Below are positions 12,134 to 21,560 of a DNA stretch of 64,000 nucleotides, piece after piece (the stretch's first letter is position 1; each line of letters opens with the position of its first letter). This DNA comes from Ananas comosus. Its lineage: Eukaryota; Streptophyta; Magnoliopsida; Poales; Bromeliaceae. The stretch covers positions 20,001,787-20,065,786 of the forward strand of contig NC_033621.1 in the NCBI RefSeq assembly GCF_001540865.1, given 5' to 3'. The position numbers and the translations under genes were made by a program. The notes beneath the pieces were generated by a model, which saw only the letters and a list, made by a program, of their open reading frames with translations, searched no databases and was not told where the DNA came from.

Positions 12134-13472
12134 CTACCAAATTAAACAGTTTTTTTTAACAATACAAAAGATTGATATATTATCAAGCATCCACAATATT
12201 CAAGCTTCAATACTATTAAGTTATATAGAAATTCGGAATCGACGACAAAAAGCATTTAATGTAATTTAAAATTTTGAACTTCTTAAAAAGCCCAAATTTA
12301 TGTTTTAGGGAATAATTTTTTGGTGCATCACAAAATCGAGGATCAAAATTGAATGTTCTCAAAATAAAGAAAAAACAATAACATATGATCGATTCTGTAA
12401 TTAATTCAAGATCAAGATGGTTGATCTTGATTGAAATACTTCAAATCTCTCCAACATTTTGTTTATATAAATTTCAAATCTCTCCAAATTGCTTTGATGC
12501 GTTGGATTGTTTATTCGGAGGGCTTATCATTAATGGAAACCAGTCGCCGGTACAGCCAAGTCCAAATACTGGACTTGTATATTAATATAATATATAATAA
12601 ATTAGTATTAATTCTGAACTGCTCTACCGATCGTCCCTAGAGCAAGCGGCAAAGGACTTGGTAGTTGGTATTCGAGACCCAAGTTCGAATACTAGTTGAT
12701 TCATATTTGCAGCTAAGTTTATTTCTAAATGAAACAAACGAAGCGAATAACGTGCTATTTATCTCTAAAAAAATAAAAAAAAAAAAAATCTGAATTGCTC
12801 TTAACCCATGTCATGAGCCTAATTAACCTGCATGCTGTCATTCCGAAGGACTTATTTTTAGCAGGGACGGACACGTCGTCGGCGTTGCTGCAGTGGGTCA
12901 TGTCGGAGCTGATCAGAAACCCGAAGGTGATGGCGAAAGCGCAGACGGAAGTGAGAGAAGCCCTAAAAGGAGACGACGGCATCGTCATCGAAGAAGCGCA
13001 GGTCAACGAGCTGCACTACCTCAAACTGGTAGTCAAAGAAACGCTACGGCTCCACCCGCCGGTCCCACTGCTCCTCCCCCGAGTGTGCCAGTCGACGTGC
13101 CACGTGGCGGGCTACGAGATCCCGGCGGGGACGCGGATCATGGTGAACGCGTGGGCGATCGCGCGGGACCCCGAGCACTGGTCGGAGCCGGAGCGGTTCG
13201 TGCCGGAGCGGTTCGCGGCGCCCGGCGCTGCGGATTACAAGGGGTCCAGCTTCGAGTACCTGCCGTTCGGCTCCGGGCGGCGGATGTGCCCCGGGATGGT
13301 GTTCGGGCTGGCCAGCGTGAACGTGGCCCTCGCGGAGCTGCTCCGCCGATTCGACTGGCGCGCGCCCGACGGGACGACGCCCGAGGAGCTCAGCATGGAG
13401 GAGGTCCACGGCATCACCGCGGCACGGAAGGTCGACCTCGTCTTGGTGGCCACCCCCGTCGATCCGCAATGA
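6361..13472 (+). CDS. Cytochrome P450, CYP71 family-like, three exons
   Basis: Joining 6361-7124, 11158-11344 and 12849-13472 gives one open frame of 524 residues, normal for CYP71-clan enzymes. Visible parts: N-terminal hydrophobic anchor (about 11-36), proline-rich hinge LPGPRALPLIG (48-58), I-helix AGTDTSS (322-328), K-helix ETLR (381-384), VPERF (435-439), and the heme loop FGSGRRMCPG (457-466) with Cys464 as heme ligand. Family knowledge: an ER-membrane mono-oxygenase using NADPH and O2, often in terpenoid, phenylpropanoid or defence metabolism; the substrate cannot be read from sequence. Splice sites are GT-AG: intron 1 (phase 2) has the weak donor GTTTGC, intron 2 (phase 0) has GTAAGT. 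Oddities: the helix-C WxxxR motif reads YKQLR (143-147), and both introns are packed with transposons. It appears intact. Confidence 0.9.
7190..7678. mobile_element. MITE family F remnant
   Basis: Contains the blocks TTTATTTGTCCTTTAG, GACTTTTTGTCTTTTCAAAT and GAATAACAGAGAAATATAC, shared with the better preserved copies at 36370-36882 and 46102-46611. The left end is eroded and the right end is cut by the Tourist-like element. Confidence 0.45.
7679..8583. mobile_element. Tourist-like (PIF/Harbinger) MITE
   Basis: Flanked by TTA on both sides (7676-7678 and 8584-8586), the target duplication expected for PIF/Harbinger. Ends are GGCCCCGTTTGGTTCGGGGA and, inverted, TCCCCGAATCAAACGATACC. The middle (7850-8400) is a low-complexity field of AAATTT-like words. 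A relative with TAA duplications is at 34312-35155. Confidence 0.8.
8737..9231. mobile_element. hAT-like non-autonomous element with CCCGAA repeats
   Basis: Ends TAGAGATGTCAACGGGT and ACCCATTGACATCCCTA are inverted repeats. The flanks ATGGTAGT (8729-8736) and ATGGCAGT (9232-9239) form an 8-bp target duplication with one mismatch, as in hAT elements. Inside the left arm are runs of CCCGAA, mirrored by GGGTTC in the right arm, so the repeats form a long imperfect stem. Short open frames here only translate the repeat. Confidence 0.8.
9644..10387. mobile_element. hAT-like non-autonomous element, GC-rich arms
   Basis: Starts TAGGGATGTAAAACGGG, ends CATATTACACCCCTA, and is flanked by the perfect 8-bp duplication TCTACAAC (9636-9643 and 10388-10395). 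Both arms are rich in GGCCC/GGGCC words, and the centre (10010-10180) is nearly pure A/T. No transposase. The perfect duplication suggests a fairly young insertion. Confidence 0.85.
10493..10841. mobile_element. MITE family D copy
   Basis: Same inverted ends and order as 2325-2676 (CCCCTTGTGGTTTCACACG at the left, GAGAAAGTGCGAAACCACAG at the right). Non-coding. Confidence 0.7.
11158..11344 (+). CDS. P450 exon 2
   Basis: 187 bp between CATCAG and GTAAGT. Together with the split codon it encodes residues 255-317, from LQKVRRELDE to NIKAVIL, the segment just before the I-helix in CYP71 proteins. It contains a lysine- and glutamate-rich loop. The match to both flanking exons in phase is the main support. 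Confidence 0.88.
11849..12079. mobile_element. MITE family A copy in P450 intron 2
   Basis: Set between (TA)n on the left and (CT)n(TA)n on the right. The terminal hairpins use stem ATAGCACCAA/TTGGTGCTAT on the left and a matching one on the right. The core has CTAGGGTTGAGTGGGTGG. Complete and well preserved. Confidence 0.75.
12626..12788 (+). mobile_element. tRNA-derived SINE, copy 1
   Basis: 163 bp ending in poly-A, flanked by 13-bp direct repeats TCTGAACTGCTCT (12613-12625) and TCTGAATTGCTCT (12789-12801) with one mismatch. The head has pol III-like boxes: TAGAGCAAGCGGCAAAGG (A-box region) and AAGTTCGAATAC (B-box). The tail (AGCTAAGTTTATTTCTAA, then GAATAACGTGCTATT, CTCT and An) is shared with SINE copy 2 and with the 3' end of the LINE at 41298. 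It lies 60 bp upstream of the exon 3 splice acceptor. Confidence 0.82.
12849..13472 (+). CDS. P450 exon 3
   Basis: Encodes residues 318-524, from DLFLAGTDTSS to the TGA at 13470, with the oxygen-binding I-helix, ETLR, PERF and heme loop. The acceptor is CCGAAG|GAC. An ATG at 12795 lies in the intron in the same frame and is not the real start. Confidence 0.92.
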   Translation, partial: DLFLAGTDTSSALLQWVMSELIRNPKVMAKAQTEVREALKGDDGIVIEEAQVNELHYLKLVVKETLRLHPPVPLLLPRVCQSTCHVAGYEIPAGTRIMVNAWAIARDPEHWSEPERFVPERFAAPGAADYKGSSFEYLPFGSGRRMCPGMVFGLASVNVALAELLRRFDWRAPDGTTPEELSMEEVHGITAARKVDLVLVATPVDPQ

Positions 13473-13496
13473 GATTGATCTTTTCATTGCTGGAAG

Positions 13497-13502
13497 AATA
13501 AA
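13497..13502 (+). terminator. Polyadenylation signal candidate of the P450
   Basis: AATAAA lies 25 bp after the stop codon. Confidence 0.4.
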
Positions 13503-13605
13503 ATTATGCATTTGTTGCGCTACTTGTGCGTGTAATACACTGCGCTTTAAAGCCGGTGGTGTCTTTCTTCTATTTCACTTTTATAGCATGTAAGAAACAA
13601 AATAA

Positions 13606-13740
13606 ACAACTTGTTGGTTGATACCCGAGTCCTAAGTTTGAATGCTAGCCGATTTACATTTCCAGCTAAGTTCATTTCTAAATAAAATAAACAAAGCGGG
13701 TAGCATGCTACCTATATATCTCTCTCAAAAAAAAAAAAAA
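13606..13740 (+). mobile_element. tRNA-derived SINE, copy 2, 5'-truncated
   Basis: Flanked by the perfect 11-bp direct repeat AAACAAAATAA (13595-13605 and 13741-13751). It begins in the middle of the tRNA-related head (B-box remnant AAGTTTGAATGC) and ends with the same tail as copy 1: CAGCTAAGTTCATTTCTAA, GCGGGTAGCATGCTACC, CTCTCTC and poly-A. It lies 134 bp downstream of the P450 stop. Confidence 0.8.
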
Positions 13741-13751
13741 AAACAAAATAA

Positions 13752-14414
13752 GGACACGTTCAATTTAGAAATAATGCCATAATGCCATTTTAGCTAAAAG
13801 CCCGCACGATGAGGCGAAAAAATAATATTTTAATTATTTTTTACAGTATCTACTTATTTATATTTTGGTAATTCAAGATATAACTATTCCACATCACGAC
13901 CATCATTTCTTCATATATGGAATGGATCTTCTGATGTGCTGTAATGTAATATACAGAATTTTCTAAAAAATAATTGTTTTATTAATAATTTGTAACTTTT
14001 AATGTTTATATAGTTAAAGTGTTCTAATAATTTTATTTAAAAATTTAATTAAAATTAATAGTTTTGATACCTATTTTATAAATAAATTTTTTTAACTAAA
14101 AAGCTGAAGTTTGAGGCCTTATATTAGATAGTTTTTAACTTGTTAAAACTAAACTTTACTTATGCTAAAGTTAATTAAAATCAAATTAAAAAATATATAT
14201 CAGGATGTCTTATACATCGGATGTATAATTTTGTATTTGGAATGGATCTTCTATAATGTAATGTACAAAATTCTTTAAAAAATAATTATTTTATTAATAT
14301 TTTCAACAATAATTTTGAAAGTGCCCTCATTTTATTAGACCCAAACAAATGTAAAATTGAGGATATAGAATAAAAGTTAAAATTTATTAATTTTTGTGTA
14401 TGAATTTTTTATTA
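13752..14414. repeat. AT-rich flank with a diverged direct duplication
   Basis: GGAATGGATCTTCT followed by a TAATGTAAT-TACA block occurs at about 13919-13990 and again at 14239-14305, so part of this stretch is an old duplication. Words like CTTATACATCGG recur near 14210 and 14770. No coding sequence or element ends were resolved. Confidence 0.4.
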
Positions 14415-14738
14415 GGAAAAACTTCAAATACAATTCATGTGGTTTCGTACTTTCTCACTTTAGTACCTTATGGTTTAAAGTATATTAATTTAGCACCCTG
14501 TGGTTCTTTTCTTATTATTCATTATACTAATTTTTTTTCGTTAAATCAGTGAAAAAGTTAAAACTAAAGGGTAGTAAAGTGAATATTCGACAAACCTAAG
14601 TGGATCATCTGATGTTTTTTATATATAATTTAATGAAATACTAACGGAGGAGCTGACGAAAAGAGAAAATGAAACCACCACAGGGTATTAAAGTGAGAAA
14701 GTACGAAACCACATGGGTGGTATTTGAAGTTTATCCTT
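14415..14738. mobile_element. MITE family D copy
   Basis: Left end ACTTCAAATACAATTCATGT, right end GGGTGGTATTTGAAGT, with the same internal order as the other D copies. Complete. Confidence 0.7.
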
Positions 14739-14952
14739 TTTATTAATTATAGATTGTATATGAGTATGTCTTATACATTCGGTATACATCTTTTCTTACA
14801 CCGTCTAAAATTTTAATTTTGTTATATCAACTATTAAAAAATAGGGTTAATCCATATTATAAAATTTTATACTTGGAGTAGGCAAAAATAGAAAAAAAAA
14901 AGTGTTGAGAGAAAAAAAAAAGAGCGGAGAAAGTGTGAAACAACAAAGGTGG
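14739..14952. repeat. Left copy of a diverged duplication flanking the solo LTR
   Basis: 14795-14920 resembles 18735-18860 (both have TTTTAATTTTGTTATATC, ACTATTAAAAAATAGG and AAAAAGTGTTGA). The segment ends with part of a family D right end (GAAACAACAAAGGTGG), which continues after the solo LTR at 18711. Confidence 0.6.
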
Positions 14953-15229
14953 TGTAAGGACTGAGATTTTTTTTTTTTTTTGACAGTGCAACTAAACTCT
15001 TTGTTGACGATGTTTATGTGTGTAATTTAATTACATAAGCACTCGTCAAGTTTCAGGAGAAAATGAGCTAAAACGGAGAAGTTACGCGATTAGTAGTTTT
15101 CACTTAAGTGAATGGTAACTCCGGTTTTCCGAAGAGGCCACGGAGTAGAGTTGGCTTCTGGTGCGTATCGGACTCCATTCATAGCAGTCCAATAGCTCAT
15201 TTCGAAGGATTCAGCTATTCTGGAACTCC

Positions 15230-15815
15230 CTGGCGCCGTCCCCGCCGGCCGTCGCCGCCCGCACGCACCGCCGGCGCCGCCTCGCTCCCTGCGGCCTGCC
15301 GCGGTCACCCAGACCGAGCATGGGAGATCTCGGCATCCGCGAGCCGCCGCCACTCCAGATCGGCAGCGCCGTCATCCCTCAGCCTCCGGCCGACTCGCGG
15401 CGCGTCGCCCCCCCTCGCCAACCCCCGACCACCGCCCCCACCCCGAAGCTCCTAACACGGCCGCCCAGACCCGTGCGGCGCCGAGTCGCCCGCTCGGCTT
15501 CAAGCGCCGCTGCCGCACCGGGGGTTTCACAACTGCGCTTCTCCTTTGGCCCCGCCGCCGGTTCTCGGTCGCACCCCGGTCCGACTCCTCCCGGCCGCGC
15601 CCCAGCCGCCGCCGGGCAACCCTTGCACCCGAGAGCAAGGCCGAGGATTGGATCTCGCTCCGCCGCGCCACCGGCCCACACCCTCGGCCGGCCCAGCACT
15701 TGCCCGGACCCCTCCGACGTGCCGGCACCCTTCCCCGGCCCGGAGGCGCCCGCACGTCCGCACGCCGGCGGGCCAACCCTAGCTCCCTGCACTCCCGGTA
15801 CTGCTACTTATTAGG
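15230..15815. other. GC-rich block inside the solo LTR
   Basis: About 580 bp of CCG/CGC-rich sequence with long open frames on several strands at once, which is what GC-rich sequence without stops gives. None of the translations shows a known domain; they are proline/arginine/alanine-rich. Not called as a gene. Confidence 0.6.
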
Positions 15816-17019
15816 TTCGCAGGCACTGTTTTTCGGGGGTTTCCGTCACCTTTCCGGTGATCCGTAAGCTCCTGAGCTTTGGGGAAGTGAGCACGATGAT
15901 CTAGGGTTCGTGCTGAACATCGTGCTCAACCTCCGACAGGCGGCATAGATGCCGCTGTTTAGTGATTAGTCGCGTCTCGCGCGGTGCGCGAGCAGTTTAT
16001 CTAGACCTTCGGCTCGCTCGCGCGCACCAAGTCGCCGAAATGTGCTCCGAGAGGTGACACGGTCCTCCCGCACCGCTGGACCATATATCAGCGGGTGCGA
16101 CGGTTTGACCCAGCGAGCCTCGTACGCAAGATCGGCCCATTAAATACTGTGGGAAATCGCAGTAAAATCCCATGATTTTAGGGTTCAACGATGTGCTTTC
16201 CTTGCATATAACATCGCTCGGTCGCTGATGGACAAGCGTGTAACGCTGAGGGTAACCTCTGGAGACTGATTGTCCAAGGGGCCCTAGAGCCCGTTTGCGA
16301 AGTCGGAAATGTCTTTTCCGGGCTTTTTCGGCGAATCCCGCCGACGGAACGCGGGTTCGGTTCGGAATTATTCCGACGGTGCTTCGTGAACTTTTGCGTA
16401 GTCGCTGAGCCTTGTTGGCTGGTCACTTGCGTCATTTCGAGAGTTCGAAAATGGCGGGTGAGCGACGGTAGGTTCCGGTGTCGAATTAGACACTTCCGGG
16501 AACCCGAATCGAAACGATTATCCGACGATAATTGTTTCGACACGAGGAGTTGTGTTTGCTGTCATGATGCACGATTATCTATGTTTAGTGGCAGCAGGTG
16601 ACTCGTAGCTCGAGTCGGTATGTTTCGGGACAGTTCGTGGCTCCCGGCGGAGTCCCCGTGCGATTACGGGACTTCCGGCGTATTACGGCGATCGGTTTGG
16701 GAAACCGATCTCCATGGGTTTGCTTGTAGGTTGTGGATTTAGTGGTTATTAGCTGTGGGTTAGACACTAACCCGGTGGACCTTCCTTAGGTCCGGTTGAC
16801 GTCCTTTTTGCAGTCAGGAGGCAGGCGCAGCATTTGTACAGGTGGGTACTTCGATCCGAAGTCGGTACAGTGGTGCACGCTCGGTGATATTCTTCTATCC
16901 CTATTCTTCTGTTGCTATTTTCGTATTATATATTGAGCTTGCATCCCCGTTGTTTCTATTATACTCTACTCATATGTTTCTATGCTTAGTATCATGTGTA
17001 GGAGTAGAGTAGTTTATCC

Positions 17020-17560
17020 ATATGTGATATCGGTGACCTGATTGGTCGGTTCTCGTACTTTGTTCCGGTGACCTGATTGGTCGGTTCTCGTACTTCGTTT
17101 CGGTGACCTAGTTGATCGGTGCTTTTATCTTATATCTGTTGACCTGGTTGGTCGGTTGTTGCATTATGTATTGGGTTGGTCTGTTTCTTGACTTCTGTTG
17201 TTCGATGACCTTTGAGGTCGGTGTACCCTGAGGGGTAGGATTGTCGGCTGGTGCTGACGGTAGTTCTGGACTATATCGATTACACTCCTGTGACCTATCG
17301 GTCGGTTCTTGCGTTCGTACTTCTAGTTGACATCGAGCAGTATCTACATATTATCTTTATTTACTCTGCCTGGTTGTTCTATGTGTAGTATCCTGTATAG
17401 GGGTAGAGTAGATGGCATTCGTATATACTATACTTGTGACCTGGTTGGTCGGTTCTCCTGTTTGCATCGGTGACCTGTTTGGTCGTTCGTTACTTTCCGT
17501 ATATTGACCTCTCTTGGTCGGTTCACGTTGTTACTTGATGACCTACACGGTCGGTTAGCC
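17020..17560 (+). repeat. Dispersed TGACC-GGTCGGTT repeats
   Basis: At least eight units of the form TGACC, 4-6 variable bases, GGTCGGTT (for example GGTGACCTGATTGGTCGG), spaced 40-90 bp apart. Each unit is a small inverted repeat (GACC/GGTC). Confidence 0.7.
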
Positions 17561-18715
17561 CCGAGGGGCAGTGATTGTCGGCTGATTGCCGACGGTTGGC
17601 TATTGATCATATCCGCATTGATCGCCACAGCTCGAGTGCATTTCACGTACACCAGCGGGTTGATCCCCCGCAGGAGGGTGTTCTTTTCCGGAAAAGTGGT
17701 CGTACATCCGACCCGTGAGCCCAGCGGTGTTCTCTTTGTGCTAGGGTTACATGCCAGGTGTGAGCAGATAGTGGCTTTTGCCTGAGGTCCTTAGACCGAC
17801 ACGGCGGTTTAGATTGGGTACTTTTGGACTTCTCGTCCGGTTGACGCATATAGCTATAGTAGCGGTTGTGCATATATACTTCTAGTTCTTTCTTTACAGT
17901 TGTCTTGCTACTATAGTTTTGATATCCTTGTGTGCTTGCAGTTGTACATACAGTAGCGGTAGTTGTGTTTTTATATATATATATATCTCATTCGTTCATT
18001 ATCGTTGCTACATCATTTTACTTACCCATACTGTTGGTTATCTCTTCCTGATCCGGTGAGTACTCCTCGCCTTCTTCGGCTTGCGGTACCCACTGGGAGG
18101 GGAGACATGTTTACATGTTCTCACCTCCCCCACTATTTTTCAGGTACTGCAGACGTTGAGTTTTGGGACGAGACGTGAGGTACGTTCGTAGCGGTCGATA
18201 GAGCTTCCGACCCAGGTTATCGGTTTAGTTTTATCCCTACTATTCTGTTGTTATAGCTTAGTCAGTTTATATGGTTCAGTATTTTTATTACATTGGAATA
18301 TATGGACTTTCATGAACGTATTAAAAGGATTTCTGGATTTGGTAAAATAAAATGTTTTCTACCCCTCGTGGTAGCTTCTATAAAAGATAAAAGTTTTCGC
18401 GTACGAAACAGTTTTCAAAAGATTTTTCGTGGACTTCTGTTTAAACATCAAATGTAAATTTACGGTGTGAATGGTGAATGTATGAATGTATAGCTATCTG
18501 TATATTCATTTGATTGTGGTTGTATACTGTTTGTACTTATGTACTTGTGTGACGCCGTGCAAGTACAGGGGAGACTCTGTCCGTGTGAACAGTGGATTCC
18601 CTGTATTTGTGGCGGATCTGGCATACTCTGGGGTCAGGTTTTCAAAAAAAAAAATTTTCAAACGCTTTTCCGCTGTGTTACAAACAAAAAGGGGACCCCG
18701 GGGCGTGACAGGTGG

Positions 18716-18955
18716 TATTTGAAGTTTTCTACAACATACAAAATTTTAATTTTGTTATATCGACTATTAAAAAATAGGATTGGTCTATGCGATAAAATTT
18801 TACACTTGATATTGGCGAAAATAAAAAAAGAAAAAGTGTTGAAAGAAAAAAAATAAAAAAAGAGTATAAGGTGTGAGAGAGAGAGTGAGAGAGAAAAAAA
18901 AAAGTGGGCTCTCCGGGCTCCTGTGGGCCCCACCCCTTTTTTTTTCCTTCTCTCT

Positions 18956-19008
<53 letters not shown>
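18716..19008. repeat. Right copy of the duplication, then GA/TA tracts
   Basis: 18735-18860 is the partner of 14795-14920. It is followed by a short GC-rich patch (18904-18937), then (TA)n and (GA)n runs up to the next MITE. Confidence 0.5.
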
Positions 19009-19011
<3 letters not shown>

Positions 19012-19552
19012 CTAGGCTGGTACATTATCGGTAGTACGGAGGCCTTCGTGCTACCAAGTTATTTTCAATAATACGGCTTCTAAATCGACAATCAGCTCTG
19101 TTAGACTTGATCTATACTATTGAAAGTATTTGGAAACTAAATTTCACAATTTTTCGGCATCATTTACCTATCAAATGAGTAGTCTAAAAATGAACGGCTG
19201 AAAATAAAAATCTCATAAAAAATGATCATAAAAGACTTGAATTTAAGATCAGAGATACTGATCTTACTCTAAATAGTGAAAAGAATTTTTTATAAAAATT
19301 TCATCAGATTTGAATTGGTTTACACCGTTAAATTCACAAACGCATCACATCTACCATTAAAATTATTAATTTTGTGAGCTTTTGATCACTAGCCAAATGA
19401 TGTCGCAAAATTATGAAATTTAGTTTCCAAATACTTTCAATAGGGTAGATCAAGTCTAACGGAGCCAATTGTCAATTTGGAAACCACATCATTGAAACCA
19501 ACTTGGTAGTACGGAGTCTTCCGTGCTACCGATAGTATACCAGCCTAGCTCT
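19009..19552. mobile_element. MITE family B copy
   Basis: Ends GAGCTAGGCTGGTA and TACCAGCCTAGCTC are inverted. End hairpins have stem GGTAGTACGG/CGTGCTACC. The core shares AGACTTGATCTA and AAGTCTAACGGAGCC with the 1153 copy. Bordered by (GA)n and TATATA. Confidence 0.72.
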
Positions 19553-19613
19553 ATATATATATGTATATGTGTATATGTATATGTATATGTGTAAATATAT
19601 ATATATATATATA

Positions 19614-19826
19614 TATCGATAGCATCAAGGAATTGGTGCTATCAAGTTTTCCACCATTAGATTTAACCCTTTGATTATTTTTACCCATTAGATTATACTA
19701 TTCAACACACCACCCACTCAACCCTAGGAGGCCCAAATTATCCTAGCCGCACATTTCTCAATCCAATGACTAAAAAACTAATAGCACTAATAGCTTGGTG
19801 CTATTAATAGTATTATTACAGCCTAG

Positions 19827-19828
<2 letters not shown>
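19614..19828. mobile_element. MITE family A copy
   Basis: Left arm ATAGCATCAAGGAATTGGTG, right arm ATAGCTTGGTGCTATTAATA, core CCACCCACTCAACCCTAGGA (reverse orientation to 11849). TA-rich tracts lie on both sides. Confidence 0.65.
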
Positions 19829-19861
<33 letters not shown>

Positions 19862-19866
<5 letters not shown>

Positions 19867-20400
19867 CAGGGCTGCTGTGCTCTCAGGAGCACAGAGGCCT
19901 CTGTGCTCCTGAGCCGTTTTCGATGATGGAGTTTCCGAATCGACGATCAGCTCCGTTAAACTTGATCTAGCGTATTTAAAGTTTCTAGAAAATAATTTTT
20001 GCGATTTTTCGATATCATTTACCTAGTAATCGAAAGGATTCAAAATCGATAATTTTTAATGGTTGAAAATAAAAATCCTATAAAAAGTGGTGATATAGCA
20101 CTAAAATTTTCGATCAGAAATATTGATCTTGTTGTAGATAGTATAAAGAATTTTGTATCAAAATTTCATCTGATTTGAATACTTTTACACCGTTAAACTT
20201 GAAAACGGCAGATATCAACCATTAAAAATAGAGTAAATCCCTTTCTGATCATTAAAATAAATATTAAAAATCGAAAAAATTTCTAGAAACTCAAATGCGC
20301 AGAGATCGAAGTCTAACGGACCGGGACGTCGATTCGAAATTCCATTCATCAAAAACCTCAGATACAGACTCCATGTTCCTGCGAGAGCCACAGCACCCAC
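19862..20400. mobile_element. MITE family B copy with a decayed right end
   Basis: Left hairpin stem CAGGAGCACAG/CTGTGCTCCTG. The core follows the 1153 copy (TTTCCGAATCGACGATC, CTCCGTTAAACTTGATCT). The right end is recognisable (AGTCTAACGGACC, TCGATTCGAAATTCC) but its hairpin no longer pairs cleanly. Confidence 0.65.
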
Positions 20401-20401
20401 T

Positions 20402-21560
20402 AAATATATAATATATATATATAATAACTCTATATATACATATATAAATAGACTACTATGATGTTATATATATAGTACTGTAACTATAATAAATATAATA
20501 TAGCCACATAAACAATATACATATATACCATAATAAATTGTATATTATAACATATAATGATATTATTATATTGAATATGATATATGTATATATAGTAATG
20601 ATAATATAATATTAATATATATATCTGTAATAGTATAATAGTATATATATATGTATTATTAAAATCTAGTATGTATCGTAATAGTTTTAAAAAATTTAAA
20701 TTTTAAACTTTATATATACATATAAATTATATGTACATATATATACGTACATAATTACTATAAATAATATACATATACAATAATTAATATATATATATAA
20801 TAAATATATAATATATATATAAATATAAATATATATAAATAATACATATATAATATATTTACAATAGAATAAATAGTATTACACATAGATTATAATTACA
20901 TCTAGAATTGTAATATATAAATATTATATATATAAATATATAAAGACGATATATATATATCATATTGTGAATATAATATATAGCATTATAATTATATTAA
21001 TATATAATAAGATATATATAATATATATAGAATATAATATATAATAATATATTATATGTTACATTTATATAACATAGTCTTAAGTGTAATATATAAATAT
21101 ATAAGTAGAATATGTTATATATAAATAGTATACTATAGGTATATATATATAATATTATATTAATATAATAAGATAAAAATAACTATTTTAATATAAATAA
21201 TTTGTCGTGATAATATATATATGTAATAGTGTATATATATAGATAATGTATATATATCATATATTCTATATTAATAGAATCTATATGTATATAATAATAT
21301 AGTGAATATATACGAATTACATAGTATATATACTAGAATATAGTAATAACTTATCATATGATAGTTATATAGTATTATAACGTATGTATGTATGTAAAAA
21401 CATATATGTATGTAGTAATGTATATTAGTATATATATATATATATACTTAGAGATATCAATATAATAATATAAAATAAATATATATATAAAAACATACTA
21501 ACGATTACGTATGCATTAAATATATACTATATATACAGATGGATTTATGATAATTATATT
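20402..21560. repeat. TA-rich low-complexity desert
   Basis: About 1.15 kb composed almost wholly of imperfect TATA/ATAT words with rare G and C. It is a degenerate, expanded TA microsatellite field rather than one clean array. No feature can be read in it. Confidence 0.75.

Larger units (their letters stand above)
14953..18710 (+). mobile_element. 3.76-kb solo LTR (probably Ty3-gypsy type)
   Basis: Begins TGTAAGGACTGAG and ends GGGGCGTGACA (TG...CA), flanked by the 5-bp duplication GGTGG (14948-14952 and 18711-18715). Closing the gap restores an intact family D end (AACAAAGGTGGTATTTGAAG), so the insertion limits are well supported. No primer-binding site, polypurine tract or pol motif was seen inside, which favours a solo LTR over a full element. 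The left third (15230-15800) is very GC-rich with open but non-conserved frames; 17020-17560 carries repeated TGACC-GGTCGGTT units. A similar LTR end (CCGGGGCGTGACA) is at 25727. Strand is assumed from the TGACA end. A LARD-like element is the alternative. Confidence 0.7.

Noticed and set aside
12640..12700. tRNA gene
   Set aside because: A and B boxes are present, but there is no clean cloverleaf; poly-A tail and target duplication show a SINE.
15108..15814. Open frames on both strands in the GC-rich part of the solo LTR
   Set aside because: Several frames are open at once, translations are proline/arginine/alanine-rich without a domain, and the block lies inside an LTR with clear borders.
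17020..17560. CRISPR-like array
   Set aside because: Repeats are short, imperfect, unevenly spaced and in a plant LTR; no cas genes.
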